Shown here: positions 8,852 to 19,378 of the stretch, piece after piece
Layout of the letters: each line of letters opens with the position of its first letter
Numbering within the stretch: position 1 is the first letter of the stretch
Assembly (NCBI GenBank): GCA_019633985.1
Contig: JAHQWE010000105.1
Location: forward strand, 1-62,631
Reading direction: 5' to 3'
DNA from: Acidiferrobacterales bacterium
GTDB lineage: Bacteria; Pseudomonadota; Gammaproteobacteria; Arenicellales; Poriferihabitantaceae
DNA: 62,631 nt
Translations under genes and position numbers: made by a program
Notes under the pieces: generated by a model
Told to the model about the DNA's origin: nothing
Seen by the model: only the letters and a program-made list of their open reading frames with translations
The model's database searches: none

Positions 8852-10060
8852 ATGGATCCTGTCTGGCTACTGATACTTTTGCCCATCGCTGCCGCCAGCG
8901 GCTGGATGATGGCTAATCGAGATAGAGCGCAATCTGAGAACTCCCCAAGCGACCATACCGCCAAGGTTCCTGAGTCTTTCTATAAAGGGCTTAACCTACT
9001 TTTAAATGAGCAGCCTGATCGTGCGCTAGATGTGTTTCTGGATGCGACCGAGCTAGATCAGGATACAGTGGAAATGCACGTGGCTCTGGGCAATTTATTC
9101 CGGCGTAGAGGAGAGATAGAGCGAGCGACCCAAATTCACCAAAACCTCGTCGCTCGAAGTGACCTTGAGCCGGGTATGAGGGCGTTGGCGCTTTATGAAT
9201 TAGCGCAAGATTATTTCAAAGCCGGTTTGTTTGATCGTGCTGAAGGATTGTTACAAGAACTTCGGCAGGTAGAGGAGTATCAGGAGCAAGCCTGCCGATT
9301 TCTTCTACAAATCTATGATCAGGAAAAAGAATGGCATAGTGCCATTGTTATCGGGGAAGAACTTGCATCCCTGACTCGTCAGGATTTTGGTGAGCCTCTG
9401 GCGCAGTACTGCTGTGAACTTGCCGAGCTTGCTATATCGGAAGGTAAGGCGGGAAAAGCGGAGTACTATCTGGATTCAGCATTAAAGTATGTGGATCACT
9501 GTACCCGCGCAACCCTGATATCTGGAAGAGTAGCCGCAACTCGGGGTAACCATCGGGCCGCGATAGCGAAGTGGTGCAGTCTTGAGGATGTCGCCCCACA
9601 GTCATTGGGAGAAGTGGTTCCGATGATATCTGAGAGTTACGAGGCACTGGGGGACCAGCGGGGCTTTCGACATTTTTTAGAACGGGCGATTGAAGTTTGC
9701 CCTGATTCGCGAATTATCTCCGCATTGGTGGAGATCACTCGTGACAGCAAAGGCAAACTTGCAGGGCAGCGGCTTTTGATTGATATCGTCAAAAAATATC
9801 CTAACCTTGAAGGGCTTTATCAACTTCTGAGAAATAGAACTGCCCCCGAGATTCTGCGTGGCGAATCTATTGATCTGGAATTGATTACTGCTTTGCTCTC
9901 GGAATCCGTTGGACAATCGCGGGAATACCAGTGTCGCCAATGTGGCTTTAATTGCAGCTCATTGCATTGGCAGTGTCCCGGTTGTAAGGAATGGGGCTCG
10001 GTTCAAAAGAGAACTTTGGTGAAAGATCGCACTGCTACCAAACTAGCTCCGAATTCTTGA
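8852..10060 (+). CDS. lapB: lipopolysaccharide assembly protein B (YciM/LapB)
   Basis: LapB (402 aa) is a membrane-anchored adaptor that links LPS synthesis to FtsH-dependent degradation of LpxC. The N-terminus is a single membrane anchor (WLLILLPIAAASGWMMA). A TPR solenoid follows (from about residue 45: GLNLLLNEQPDRALDVFLDATELD and onward). The C-terminus is a rubredoxin-type metal knuckle with CRQCGFNCSS...CPGCKEWG, supplying the four cysteines expected for metal binding. Length and domain order match the family. The polysaccharide genes beginning with ugd start 60 bases downstream, so the LPS-control and LPS-synthesis genes adjoin. Confidence 0.93.
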   Translation: MDPVWLLILLPIAAASGWMMANRDRAQSENSPSDHTAKVPESFYKGLNLLLNEQPDRALDVFLDATELDQDTVEMHVALGNLFRRRGEIERATQIHQNLVARSDLEPGMRALALYELAQDYFKAGLFDRAEGLLQELRQVEEYQEQACRFLLQIYDQEKEWHSAIVIGEELASLTRQDFGEPLAQYCCELAELAISEGKAGKAEYYLDSALKYVDHCTRATLISGRVAATRGNHRAAIAKWCSLEDVAPQSLGEVVPMISESYEALGDQRGFRHFLERAIEVCPDSRIISALVEITRDSKGKLAGQRLLIDIVKKYPNLEGLYQLLRNRTAPEILRGESIDLELITALLSESVGQSREYQCRQCGFNCSSLHWQCPGCKEWGSVQKRTLVKDRTATKLAPNS

Positions 10061-10120
10061 CCCTATTGCACCGGAACTTGTGCCTAAACAACACTTCCCA
10101 TCGAGAATAATTAATAACTT

Positions 10121-11443
10121 ATGAATATCACTGTCGTTGGTACTGGCTATGTCGGCCTGGTTACCGGTACCTGTTTAGCGTCAATGGGAAACTCCGTGGT
10201 TTGTGTCGATACGGATGCGCAAAAGGTAGAAAATCTGAATAAAGGAATTCTGCCAATCTACGAACCAGGTTTAGATTCGATGGTGTTGGAAAACTCCGCT
10301 GCAGATCGATTGAGATTTACAACCAATGTTGTCGATGGTGTAGCGCATGGAGAAGTGATATTTATTGCCGTGGGAACTCCTCCAGATGAGGATGGTTCTG
10401 CAGACCTTCAGTACGTGCTCCAGGTAGCGAACTCGATTGGACAATCGATCGAAGAGTATCGTGTAGTGGTGACAAAATCCACAGTACCGGTGGGTACGTC
10501 AGAGAAAGTGCGACAAGAAATTCTCAAAGTCTTGGATCAGCGTGCTGTTACCGTTGATTTTAGTATTGTCTCAAATCCTGAGTTCTTAAAAGAAGGTGCT
10601 GCGGTAGATGATTTTATGAAACCTGACAGAATTATCATTGGCACAGACGACGACAGAGCACTTGAGGTGATGCGGTCACTCTACGCGCCATTCAATCGAA
10701 ACCATGAGAGGGTGATAAGTATGGATATTCCCTCTGCCGAACTCACAAAATATACAGCGAATGCCATGCTGGCAACGAAAATTTCGTTTATGAATGAAAT
10801 GGCCAATCTCGCTGAGCGGTTAGGGGCTGATATTGAAGCAGTGCGACTTGGAATAGGGGCTGATCCACGTATCGGATATCACTTCATCTATCCCGGATGT
10901 GGATATGGTGGTTCTTGTTTTCCCAAAGATGTCCAGGCCTTGCATAGAACTGCGGGAGACGTCGGGTATGATGCGCGAATTCTGGAAGCGGTAGAACTGG
11001 TCAATCAATCGCAGAAAGAAGTACCGGTACAAAAAGTGATTGAACATTTCGGAAATGATCTGAGTGGCCGGACCTTCGCACTTTGGGGGTTGTCATTTAA
11101 ACCGGACACTGACGATATGCGAGATGCACCAAGTCGCGTTGTCATGGAAATGCTTTGGTCTATGGGTGCAAAGGTGCAGGCATTTGATCCCGTGGCTGTG
11201 GATGAAGCCAAAAGGATCTACGGTGATAGGGATGATCTAATTCTGGATGGTGACGATCCCTACGCTGTATTGCCAGGTGCGGATGCGCTGATCCTGGTCA
11301 CCGAATGGAAAGCGTTTCGTGCTGCGGACATCAAACGTATCGCGGCTTCACTGGAAGGGGATGCGATTATTGATGGTCGTAATATTTTTTCGCCAGAAGC
11401 TGTGTCACAAGCCGGGCTCTCGTATTATGGCATTGGCAGATAA
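10121..11443 (+). CDS. ugd: UDP-glucose 6-dehydrogenase
   Basis: Ugd (440 aa) oxidises UDP-glucose twice to UDP-glucuronate, a precursor of acidic surface polysaccharides. The N-terminal NAD-binding fold is clear ([16 protein letters not shown]). [13 protein letters not shown] and [11 protein letters not shown] are family motifs. The catalytic cysteine lies in [18 protein letters not shown] (about residue 266). The C-terminal UDP-binding domain contains [15 protein letters not shown]. The next gene, the heptose kinase, overlaps its 3' end by 17 bases. Confidence 0.95.
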   Translation: MNITVVGTGYVGLVTGTCLASMGNSVVCVDTDAQKVENLNKGILPIYEPGLDSMVLENSAADRLRFTTNVVDGVAHGEVIFIAVGTPPDEDGSADLQYVLQVANSIGQSIEEYRVVVTKSTVPVGTSEKVRQEILKVLDQRAVTVDFSIVSNPEFLKEGAAVDDFMKPDRIIIGTDDDRALEVMRSLYAPFNRNHERVISMDIPSAELTKYTANAMLATKISFMNEMANLAERLGADIEAVRLGIGADPRIGYHFIYPGCGYGGSCFPKDVQALHRTAGDVGYDARILEAVELVNQSQKEVPVQKVIEHFGNDLSGRTFALWGLSFKPDTDDMRDAPSRVVMEMLWSMGAKVQAFDPVAVDEAKRIYGDRDDLILDGDDPYAVLPGADALILVTEWKAFRAADIKRIAASLEGDAIIDGRNIFSPEAVSQAGLSYYGIGR

Positions 11444-12392
11444 AAAGCTGGATACGATCCAGGAAGCGCGGGTTTTGGTTGTCGGTGACATTATGCTCGA
11501 CCGATACTGGTTTGGTGGTGTTGAGCGAATTTCACCCGAAGCGCCGGTGCCGATCGTACTTGTGGATGAAGTTCAAAATCGACTGGGTGGGGCGGGAAAT
11601 GTTGCCCTAAACATCGCTTCTCTTGGTGCCAGATGTACTTTGATTGGTACAGTTGGTGATGACGAGGCTGGCAAGATAGTGGCGGAAATTGCCAGTAACG
11701 CTAGTGTGGATCACGATCTGGTGATTGATGCATCAATACAAACATGTGTGAAGCAACGAGTCATTTCGCAGAATCAACAGTTATTGAGAGCAGACTTCGA
11801 AACACGGCCTGAAGCATCGTTAACAAAGAAGACGTCGAGCAAAGCTAAAGATGTTATTGATCAGCACGATATCATCGTTTTGTCTGATTACGGAAAAGGC
11901 ACCCTTGAAAATGTTCAATCCTTGATTTCCCTTGCCCTAGAACATGGTAAGCCGGTTTTGGTTGACCCCAAAGGGGATGACTTCTCGAAATATAGTAACG
12001 CTTCTCTGATAACACCTAACTTGAAGGAGTTTGAGCAAGTCGTTGGACCGATAGAGGGTTTTGATGATCTCGAGCAGAAAGCCAATAGCCTCATAGCCAA
12101 GCTTGGGATTTCGTCATTACTCGTGACCTTGAGCGAACGAGGAATGAATTTATTTCAGTCTGGAAAAGCATCGATACATAGCCCGGCAAAGAAGCAAGAG
12201 GTTTATGACGTGAGCGGGGCCGGAGATACAGTCATTGCAGTAATGGCAATGTGCATGGCAACAGAGCAGGATGTTGCACAATCTTTACGAATAGCGAATA
12301 ACGCCGCAGGTGTTGTAGTCTCAAAGATTGGTACCGCCACTGTGAATATTGATGAGCTTCGTGAAGCAATGGAGGAAGAGGAGAGAATATGA
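11427..12392 (+). CDS. hldA: D-glycero-beta-D-manno-heptose-7-phosphate kinase (single-domain, HldA type)
   Basis: This ribokinase-family enzyme (321 aa) phosphorylates heptose 7-phosphate at C1 in the ADP-heptose pathway to the LPS inner core. The chosen start is ATG at 11427 ([20 protein letters not shown]), inside the end of ugd; the frame is open further upstream but those residues do not fit the family. Motifs: [39 protein letters not shown], and the PfkB anion-hole and catalytic signature [10 protein letters not shown] near residue 270. It ends just after the kinase domain. The C-terminal nucleotidyltransferase domain of E. coli HldE is missing. It overlaps hldD by four bases (ATGA). 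Confidence 0.9.
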   Translation: MALADKKLDTIQEARVLVVGDIMLDRYWFGGVERISPEAPVPIVLVDEVQNRLGGAGNVALNIASLGARCTLIGTVGDDEAGKIVAEIASNASVDHDLVIDASIQTCVKQRVISQNQQLLRADFETRPEASLTKKTSSKAKDVIDQHDIIVLSDYGKGTLENVQSLISLALEHGKPVLVDPKGDDFSKYSNASLITPNLKEFEQVVGPIEGFDDLEQKANSLIAKLGISSLLVTLSERGMNLFQSGKASIHSPAKKQEVYDVSGAGDTVIAVMAMCMATEQDVAQSLRIANNAAGVVVSKIGTATVNIDELREAMEEEERI

Positions 12393-13402
12393 TTATTGTC
12401 ACTGGCGGAGCAGGCTTCATTGGCGCAAACATTGTTCGTGGTTTGAATGCGCGAGGTGTTGAAGATATCTTGGTAGTAGATAATTTGTCGAACGTTGACA
12501 AAGTCAAGAATCTTGCGGATTTGAAGATTGCCGACTATATGGACAAGGAGGCGTTCTACAAAGTGATTAAGGATGCCGAACATCAGACCACTGATGCGTT
12601 TCCGGGACTATCCAATATCTCCGCGGTATTCCACGAAGGTGCATGTTCGGACACAATGGCAACTGACGGACGCTATGTCTTACAAAACAATTTCACCTAT
12701 ACCAAGGCGCTTTTTCACTATTGCCAAAAAGTTGGTGCACAATTCATATATGCCTCTTCTGCGTCGGTCTATGGCGCCGGGGAGGTTTTCAAAGAACAAC
12801 CAGAATACGAATCAGTGTTGAATGCCTACGCATATTCAAAACTTTTGTTCGATCAATATGTACGTTGTCAACCCACGCCATCGATGCAATGTGTGGGATT
12901 ACGTTATTTCAACGTCTACGGTCCGCGAGAACAACACAAAGGAAGAATGGCTTCTGTTGCCTGGCACTTTCGAAACCAGTTTAATGCGAATGGAAAAGTA
13001 AGGTTATTTGCAGGGACGGGGGGGTATTCAGATGGAGAACAACGACGAGATTTTATTTACGTAGAGGACGTCGTTAAAGTCAATTTATATCTGTTGGACC
13101 ATCCTGACGTCAATGGCATATTCAACCTGGGTACCGGTCAGTGCCAGAGTTTTAATGATGTCGCTGTGAGCGTAATAAATTCTTTGCGAAAGCGAAAGAG
13201 CTTGGATTCGATTACGCTTAAAGAAGGCATAAGAGACGGGTTGATTGAATATATCCCAATGCCCGATGCATTGAACGGCAAGTATCAAAGCTTTACGGAG
13301 GCAGATATGACGTTGCTGCGTAATCATGGCTACGCTGAAAAATTTCACAATGTTGAGCAAGGTGTCGCTTCCTATATGGACTTGCTTGAAACCAACGAAT
13401 AG
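12389..13402 (+). CDS. hldD: ADP-L-glycero-D-manno-heptose 6-epimerase
   Basis: HldD (337 aa) converts ADP-D,D-heptose to ADP-L,D-heptose, the sugar donor for the LPS inner core. It is an extended SDR with the NADP-binding [12 protein letters not shown] at its very start, ASSASVYG, and [13 protein letters not shown] carrying the catalytic Tyr and Lys (YxxxK). The HldD-specific [18 protein letters not shown] is also present. It overlaps the heptose kinase by four bases and is followed after 10 bases by rmlB, consistent with one operon. Confidence 0.95.
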   Translation: MIIVTGGAGFIGANIVRGLNARGVEDILVVDNLSNVDKVKNLADLKIADYMDKEAFYKVIKDAEHQTTDAFPGLSNISAVFHEGACSDTMATDGRYVLQNNFTYTKALFHYCQKVGAQFIYASSASVYGAGEVFKEQPEYESVLNAYAYSKLLFDQYVRCQPTPSMQCVGLRYFNVYGPREQHKGRMASVAWHFRNQFNANGKVRLFAGTGGYSDGEQRRDFIYVEDVVKVNLYLLDHPDVNGIFNLGTGQCQSFNDVAVSVINSLRKRKSLDSITLKEGIRDGLIEYIPMPDALNGKYQSFTEADMTLLRNHGYAEKFHNVEQGVASYMDLLETNE

Positions 13403-13412
13403 AGACAATACT

Positions 13413-14507
13413 TTGAACAATACGGTTTTTGTGACAGGTGGGGCAGGATTTATCGGATCTGCGGTAATTCGTCATTTACTGTCGTGTTATGACTGTGACG
13501 TGGTCAATATCGATAAGTTGACTTACGCCGGAAATCTAGAAACACTGGTTAATGAGGCGGGCAACCCCAAATATCATTTTGCAGAATATGATATCTGTGA
13601 TGCAGAGAAAATCGATGCGCTATTTGAGCGGTATCAACCTAAATCCATTATGCATCTCGCCGCTGAATCTCATGTCGATCGATCTATCGATGGTCCGCTG
13701 GAGTTCATTCAAACTAATATCGTCGGTACCTATACGCTGTTACAGTCAGCAAGAAAATACTGTGGTGGTCTTAGTGTTGAGGAGGCGCAACGATTCCGAT
13801 TCCATCATATCTCAACTGACGAGGTGTTTGGTAGTCTTGGAGCAGAGGGTTTATTTACTGAAGAATCTCCCTATCAGCCTAATTCCCCTTACTCGGCCAG
13901 TAAGGCCTCTTCCGATCATCTAGTGAGGGCCTGGCATGAAACCTTTGGGCTTCCGGTTGTGTTATCAAATTGTTCCAACAACTATGGCCCCTATCAGTAT
14001 CCAGAAAAACTGTTGCCCGTTATTATTTCGAAAGTGCTGAAAGGAGAATCTATTCCTGTTTATGGAACTGGCGAGAATATTAGAGACTGGCTCTACGTGG
14101 ACGACCACGCTTCGGCGCTGGTTACGATTATGACTCGGGGACAAGTTGGGCGCAGCTATAACGTGGGCGGCAATGAAGAAAGAACAAATATTGAGGTCGT
14201 GAAAACGGTTTGTTCTATCATGGATGAGCTGGTTCCTACTCCAGAGAATTATTCGAGCGAAGGCTATGCTTCTCTCATTGAGTTCGTTACCGACCGACCT
14301 GGTCATGACCAAAGGTATGCAATCGATGCAACTAGAATTGAAAAAGAACTAGGGTGGTCGCCTTCAGAGTCATTTGCTTCGGGGATGCGAAAAACAGTTG
14401 AATGGTATTTGAATAATCAGAGCTGGTCTGACGCGATCCTGTCTTCAAGCACCACAAGCGGTCAGCGACTTGGAACCGCTACCAAAATCACAGGAGAGTC
14501 ATCGTGA
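13413..14507 (+). CDS. rmlB: dTDP-glucose 4,6-dehydratase
   Basis: RmlB (364 aa) makes dTDP-4-keto-6-deoxyglucose, the branch point for dTDP-rhamnose and other deoxysugars. The preferred start is TTG at 13413 ([15 protein letters not shown]), with AGAG a few bases upstream; the frame is open back into hldD, but those residues belong to the hldD overlap. Motifs: [31 protein letters not shown] and [12 protein letters not shown] (catalytic YxxxK). The C-terminus has about 20 extra Ser/Thr-rich residues. It overlaps rmlA by four bases (GTGA). Confidence 0.94.
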   Translation: MNNTVFVTGGAGFIGSAVIRHLLSCYDCDVVNIDKLTYAGNLETLVNEAGNPKYHFAEYDICDAEKIDALFERYQPKSIMHLAAESHVDRSIDGPLEFIQTNIVGTYTLLQSARKYCGGLSVEEAQRFRFHHISTDEVFGSLGAEGLFTEESPYQPNSPYSASKASSDHLVRAWHETFGLPVVLSNCSNNYGPYQYPEKLLPVIISKVLKGESIPVYGTGENIRDWLYVDDHASALVTIMTRGQVGRSYNVGGNEERTNIEVVKTVCSIMDELVPTPENYSSEGYASLIEFVTDRPGHDQRYAIDATRIEKELGWSPSESFASGMRKTVEWYLNNQSWSDAILSSSTTSGQRLGTATKITGESS

Positions 14508-15370
14508 GAGGAATTATCCTAGCTGGAGGGTCTGGTTCTCGTTTGTGGCCGGTTACCCGTGCGGTCTCCAAGCAGCTCATCCCGGTTTATGATAAACCGA
14601 TGATCTACTATCCTTTGTCTACGCTACTTCTAGCGGGAATCAAGGATATACTTATTATTTCTACCCCTCAGGATACACCTCGCTTTCAACAATTGCTGGG
14701 AGATGGAAATCACTGGGGCATCAACCTGTCGTATGCCGTCCAGCCAAGCCCAGACGGGCTTGCACAAGCTTTCATTATTGGCTCTGAATTTATTGGGTCC
14801 CATCCGTCCGCACTCGTGCTCGGCGATAATATTTTTTATGGTCATCAGCTAAGTGAATCATTGCAGAATGCGGCTTCGTTAAAGAAAGGTGCCAAAGTAT
14901 TCGCCTATGGAGTAAATGATCCTGAGCGATATGGGGTCGTGGCCTTTGACGATGAAGGTAAAGCGTATGATTTAGAAGAAAAACCGGAGGTGCCCAAGTC
15001 CCGGTACGCTGTTACTGGACTGTATTTCTATGACAACTCAGTTGCCGACCGTGCCAAGGCATTAAAACCTTCTCCGAGGGGTGAGTTGGAGATCACCGAT
15101 TTAAATCGTACTTACCTTGATGATGGCACCCTCGGGGTTGAGGTGTTTAGTAGAGGCATGGCGTGGTTAGATACCGGTACGCATGATTCCTTGCTGGACG
15201 CCGCAAAATTTATTGAAACAATCGAAAAGAGACAGGGGATGAAGGTTTGTTGTCCAGAAGAAATATGTTGGAGACAAGGTTACATCGATGATCAAACTTT
15301 GGAGGGACTGGCTGCTGAGTTGTCTAAAAATGAATATGGTCAATATCTGTTGAGATTGTTACAAGAGTAA
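14504..15370 (+). CDS. rmlA: glucose-1-phosphate thymidylyltransferase
   Basis: RmlA (288 aa) makes dTDP-glucose from dTTP and glucose 1-phosphate. The GTG start at 14504 overlaps the rmlB stop. The N-terminus has the nucleotidyltransferase signature [18 protein letters not shown] followed by [37 protein letters not shown] and [16 protein letters not shown] are also diagnostic. No rmlC or rmlD follows, so the final dTDP-sugar cannot be called as rhamnose from this locus alone. A 132-base gap separates it from the next glycosyltransferase. Confidence 0.95.
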   Translation: MRGIILAGGSGSRLWPVTRAVSKQLIPVYDKPMIYYPLSTLLLAGIKDILIISTPQDTPRFQQLLGDGNHWGINLSYAVQPSPDGLAQAFIIGSEFIGSHPSALVLGDNIFYGHQLSESLQNAASLKKGAKVFAYGVNDPERYGVVAFDDEGKAYDLEEKPEVPKSRYAVTGLYFYDNSVADRAKALKPSPRGELEITDLNRTYLDDGTLGVEVFSRGMAWLDTGTHDSLLDAAKFIETIEKRQGMKVCCPEEICWRQGYIDDQTLEGLAAELSKNEYGQYLLRLLQE

Positions 15371-15502
15371 CGATTCGTCTTGTCCCTGAAAACTTGTTCG
15401 TGAAACATTTAACACTCCGATGTCGCTTAACGCGTCAAATTTGAAGTTGCCGAAGTTGCTAGTAGCTTTCGCTGTAAATCCTATATCTGATTCAACAATA
15501 GA

Positions 15503-16480
15503 ATGAATAACGGTACGTCCAAGCCAAATCCCGAACTTGCTTTGTCTGTGATTCTTCCAGTTTACAACGAGGAAGAAAACATCATTCATCTGCATAACGA
15601 AATAGTTGCTGTATTAGACGCCATGCCGGGTCAAAGTGAGATCGTATACGTCGATGACGGTAGTAGCGATGGCACCCTTGACTGTTTGAAGGAAATTCAC
15701 GAATCTGATGAACGTGCAGTGGTTGTGGAGTTTCGTAGAAACTTTGGCCAGACCGCAGCGATGGCCGCTGGTTTTGATATGGCGAGAGGGGAGATCGTGA
15801 TTGCCATGGACGCAGATCGTCAAAATGACCCTGCTGATATTCCCAAGCTGGTAGCGAAAATAGAGGAAGGTTTTGATCTCGTTTCGGGGTGGCGACATGA
15901 TCGGAAAGATGGGTATTGGCTAAGATTGTTTCCTTCCAAGATTGCGAACAAACTCATTTCCTCTACTACCGATGTGCGTTTGCATGACTATGGGTGCTCC
16001 CTGAAAGCATTTCGATTCGAAGTCGCCAAACAATTGTCACTTTATGGCGAGATGCACCGATTTATTCCGGCACTTGCTAGTGCGGTGGGAGTTCGGATTG
16101 CTGAGGTGAAAGTTAACCACCGTCCGCGTGTCGCAGGTGAGTCCAAGTATGGAATTTCCCGAACATTCCGTGTTATTTTGGATCTTATCACCGTAAAGTT
16201 CCTACTGAGATTCTCTAGTAAGCCAATGCAGTTTTTTGGCTCGATTGGTTTGATAAGTGGGTTTATTGGCTTTGCGCTCTGCTTTTATCTCACCATTGAA
16301 AAGCTTTTCTATAGCGTTCCTATGTCGGATCGTCCCCTGCTACTACTTGGGATCATGCTTTTGTTCATTGGGTTACAGTTTATTACCGTAGGGTTACTTG
16401 CTGAGCTGATGACAAGAACGTATCATGAAGCGCAAGATAAGCCGATTTATACTGTTCGAAATATCTTGCGAAAAAAGTAA
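15503..16480 (+). CDS. family 2 glycosyltransferase with two C-terminal membrane helices (GtrB/ArnC type)
   Basis: This 325-residue protein has the GT2 fold: VILPVYNEEENI, VDDGSSDGT (nucleotide binding), RRNFGQTAAMAAGFDMARGE and MDADRQNDPADIP (metal-binding DxD region). After about residue 230 it has two strong transmembrane segments (FFGSIGLISGFIGFALCFYL; LLLLGIMLLFIGLQFITVGLL). This architecture is typical of enzymes that load a sugar onto undecaprenyl or dolichyl phosphate (GtrB, ArnC, DPM synthase relatives). It probably supplies a lipid-linked sugar for polysaccharide decoration at the inner membrane. The sugar is unknown. Confidence 0.88.
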   Translation: MNNGTSKPNPELALSVILPVYNEEENIIHLHNEIVAVLDAMPGQSEIVYVDDGSSDGTLDCLKEIHESDERAVVVEFRRNFGQTAAMAAGFDMARGEIVIAMDADRQNDPADIPKLVAKIEEGFDLVSGWRHDRKDGYWLRLFPSKIANKLISSTTDVRLHDYGCSLKAFRFEVAKQLSLYGEMHRFIPALASAVGVRIAEVKVNHRPRVAGESKYGISRTFRVILDLITVKFLLRFSSKPMQFFGSIGLISGFIGFALCFYLTIEKLFYSVPMSDRPLLLLGIMLLFIGLQFITVGLLAELMTRTYHEAQDKPIYTVRNILRKK

Positions 16481-16548
16481 TCGCGGAAAAACCTATCGAT
16501 GATGAATCTTATTCCACTATCGGTTTCTGACATATTGCTATTTGATTG

Positions 16549-17553
16549 ATGGTAGAAGAAACAGCGGTCGAAGAACATGATTCCATTGCCGTTGTCATCA
16601 TTAATTATAATGGCGGTGATTATATCGAAGCTTGTCTGCACTCTCTGCAGAATCAATCTGTTTGCGCTGATCAAATCATTGTCGTTGATAACGCAAGCAC
16701 CGATGATTCGGCTTCTCTGCTGACTCAAAGATTTCCTGATATACAGGTAGAATTCCTTGCGGAAAACCTTGGTTTTGCAGGTGGAAACAATCACGCGTTT
16801 TCTCTTATCACGCACTGTAAATGGGTTGCTCTATTAAATCCTGATACGGTAGTCAGCTCTACTTGGATTGCCCAGCTGAAACAGGCGGTATCAACTCATC
16901 CAAGCACGGCAGTGTTTTCATGCCGTTTGGAAGATTTACATTTTCCGGAAAAGCTGGATGGAACAGGAGATCAATATCATGTCTCCGGCTTGGCTTGGCG
17001 TAGGGACCATGGCGCTTCGACTTCAATCAGTCGGCCAGTTCGCGAATCAGTTTTTGCTCCTTGTGCCGCTGCCGCTCTCTATCGGCTGCAAGCTGTCAAT
17101 GCAGCTGGTGGGTTTGACGACGCCTATTTTTGTTATAACGAAGATACTGATCTCGTATTTCGCATGCGTTTGATGGGGCATCATTGCCTACACCTGGACG
17201 ATATTGTGGTTAAACATGCCGGCTCTGGGATTAGCGGAAAACAAAGTGATTTCAGCATTTATCATGGCCACAGAAATCTTGTTTGGACTTACTTCAAGAA
17301 CATGCCGACAGCCTTGCTCTGGCTTTATCTGCCCCAGCATTTGCTGTTAAACATCGTGGCGATTCTATACTTTGGTTTTAAGGGCCGATTGGGTGTCATC
17401 GTAAAAGCAAAGTGGCATGCTCTCATCGGTTTGCCAAAGGTGCTTCAAATGCGGAGAGTAATTCAGCAAAAACGCACGGTTTCGCATGCTGAGCTGACTA
17501 AGACAATGATTCGAAATCCCATTGCCGCTTATTTCAATCGATATGCGAGATAG
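16549..17553 (+). CDS. family 2 glycosyltransferase (rhamnosyltransferase-like)
   Basis: This 334-residue GT2 protein contains VVIINYNGGDYIEACLHSL, VVDNASTDDSA, AENLGFAGGNNHAF and LLNPDTVV, then FDDAYFCYNEDTDLVFRMRLMGH with the acceptor-side acidic motif. This pattern is shared with WbbL-type rhamnosyltransferases and other O-antigen or capsule transferases. It probably adds a sugar to a growing glycan on the cytoplasmic face; donor and acceptor are not readable. ATG at 16549 is chosen; a TTG just before it at 16546 is also possible. Its 3' end overlaps the next gene by 11 bases. Confidence 0.87.
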   Translation: MVEETAVEEHDSIAVVIINYNGGDYIEACLHSLQNQSVCADQIIVVDNASTDDSASLLTQRFPDIQVEFLAENLGFAGGNNHAFSLITHCKWVALLNPDTVVSSTWIAQLKQAVSTHPSTAVFSCRLEDLHFPEKLDGTGDQYHVSGLAWRRDHGASTSISRPVRESVFAPCAAAALYRLQAVNAAGGFDDAYFCYNEDTDLVFRMRLMGHHCLHLDDIVVKHAGSGISGKQSDFSIYHGHRNLVWTYFKNMPTALLWLYLPQHLLLNIVAILYFGFKGRLGVIVKAKWHALIGLPKVLQMRRVIQQKRTVSHAELTKTMIRNPIAAYFNRYAR

Positions 17554-19333
17554 CATTGTGAAACACGTGGCCATTGTTGTCGTCAACTACAATAGTGGAC
17601 GGTATCTTGAACGTTGTATTCGTTCTCTGCTACGCAGTACGGTCGATTTAGAAATTTGTGTCATCGACAATCATTCGTCTGATGAAAGCCTTCAGCTTAT
17701 CGAGTCGATACCATCATGCAAACATACGTTGCAGATTGTTAGAAATACGAACAATCTGGGTTTTTCGTCTGCAGTTAATATAGGAGCAAATGCCACAAGT
17801 TCTGAATATTTGATGGTTTTGAATCCTGACTGCTATGTCCACTCTCATACTGTTGAAGCACTAGTTGAAGCACTTTGTATACAGCAAGACGCGGGGATGG
17901 TAGGGGCACTGGTGTTTAATGAGGATGGATCTGAACAAGCGGGATGTAGAAGAAACGAACCAACCCTGAGGCGCAGCGCGGTAAAGGCGATGGGTTTATC
18001 TAGATGGTTAGAGGGTGTTGATCTGCGACATATGCCATTACCCAAAACCAATACCAAAGTGGATGCGGTTTCCGGTAGCGCGATGCTATTTCATCGTCGC
18101 TGTTTTGAGCAAATTGGCGGTATGGACGAGGGCTTTTTTCTACATTGCGAAGATTTGGATATTTGTCATCGAATGAGAAAGGACGGACTGGGAGTTTACT
18201 TCGTCCCGACCGTCTCTCTATTTCATCGACAGGGAGTATCTGGCAGTACGTCCGATAATCGAGTAGAAGCGCTTAAACATCAAGGCATGGTGCGATACTA
18301 CTCAAAGCACTACGGCGCTGCGAGTCGGCTGAATTTCTGGTTGATACGCTGTCTGATATGGTCTCACTTTTTTGTCAAGCAGGGAATCAAATGGGTGCGA
18401 ACCTTGAAGCGGCGTTTCTCGCTGATCAATACGTATGGTTCGACTAATTCGTTACTACTCGATAATCTGCCTGGTCCAGATATGGGCGACTTGCTGCTGA
18501 TAACGGGGGCAAATTGTGATGTTGGTGACTATCTGTTGGAGCGAATTTCTCGATCTGGCGCTCAATGCGTTGCTCCTTTCCGAACCCGCCCGGGTCCATC
18601 ATCACTTGACGGCATTCACTGGCTGTCGAGCGAATACTTTACAAAGGCCCCGACGCCTGACCTTCCGGTATTCAATCGATGGGTGAATTTGGCTCCAATT
18701 TGGACCGTTGAGCAGTTTTATCCTTTCCTTAATGAGACATTTCCCGACAAAGTGATCGCTATTAGCTCCACCAGTATTGAAGTCAAGGCTGATAGTTCCG
18801 ATGGCTACGAGAACCATACCGTTTCTATGCTGAGAGAGGGAGAGAGAAAACTACACAGTATGGTAAAAAAACATGGGGCTAACTACGTTATTTTTCGGCC
18901 AACTATGATCTACGGTGGGCCAAGAAATAGAAATGTTAATTTGATTAAACGAATCATAAAGACGTTGCGATTCTTTCCGATTGTTGGACATGGGGAAGGA
19001 AATCGACAGCCAATACATGCTGATGACGTAGCACATGCATGCGAACTGGTTTTACCTCGGAAGTTTGAGAACAAAACCTATTCCATAGGGGGCGCGGAGG
19101 TCCTGAATTTCCGAGAGGTGGTAGAGCGTACATTCGATTCACTTGGATTGCCTCGACGCTTTGTTTCGGTGTCCAACAGTATTGCAACGCTAGCGCTCCG
19201 AGTGGTTAAGTGGATACCGGGATTCAGAGGGATTTCTTACGGGTTGATTGCACGCCTCAGTAAAGATCAGATTTTCTCAAATCGTGAGGCTATGGATGAC
19301 TTTGGATTTTCGCCCCGGAAGTTCGAACCTTAA
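17543..19333 (+). CDS. fusion of family 2 glycosyltransferase and NAD(P)-binding SDR domain
   Basis: The protein (596 aa from ATG 17543) has two halves. Residues 1 to about 290 are a GT2 domain: VVVNYNSGRYLERCIRSLL, VIDNHSSDES, NTNNLGFSSAVN, LNPDCYV and DEGFFLHCEDLDICHRMRKDG. From about residue 315 a Rossmann domain begins (LLLITGANCDVGDYLLERI) and continues through FRPTMIYGGPRNRN and HADDVAHACELVL, a typical extended-SDR layout of sugar epimerases and reductases. The usual YxxxK catalytic pair is not evident before FRPTMIYG; the matching segment reads SMLREGERKLHSM. The SDR half may bind a nucleotide sugar without standard chemistry, or use different residues. GTG at 17558 is an alternative start. 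The gene overlaps its upstream neighbour and closes the polysaccharide block. Confidence 0.85.
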   Translation: MRDSIVKHVAIVVVNYNSGRYLERCIRSLLRSTVDLEICVIDNHSSDESLQLIESIPSCKHTLQIVRNTNNLGFSSAVNIGANATSSEYLMVLNPDCYVHSHTVEALVEALCIQQDAGMVGALVFNEDGSEQAGCRRNEPTLRRSAVKAMGLSRWLEGVDLRHMPLPKTNTKVDAVSGSAMLFHRRCFEQIGGMDEGFFLHCEDLDICHRMRKDGLGVYFVPTVSLFHRQGVSGSTSDNRVEALKHQGMVRYYSKHYGAASRLNFWLIRCLIWSHFFVKQGIKWVRTLKRRFSLINTYGSTNSLLLDNLPGPDMGDLLLITGANCDVGDYLLERISRSGAQCVAPFRTRPGPSSLDGIHWLSSEYFTKAPTPDLPVFNRWVNLAPIWTVEQFYPFLNETFPDKVIAISSTSIEVKADSSDGYENHTVSMLREGERKLHSMVKKHGANYVIFRPTMIYGGPRNRNVNLIKRIIKTLRFFPIVGHGEGNRQPIHADDVAHACELVLPRKFENKTYSIGGAEVLNFREVVERTFDSLGLPRRFVSVSNSIATLALRVVKWIPGFRGISYGLIARLSKDQIFSNREAMDDFGFSPRKFEP

Positions 19334-19378
19334 TCGGATACTATCTGGTAAGAGCGAGAACCAAAAAATTACAACAAG

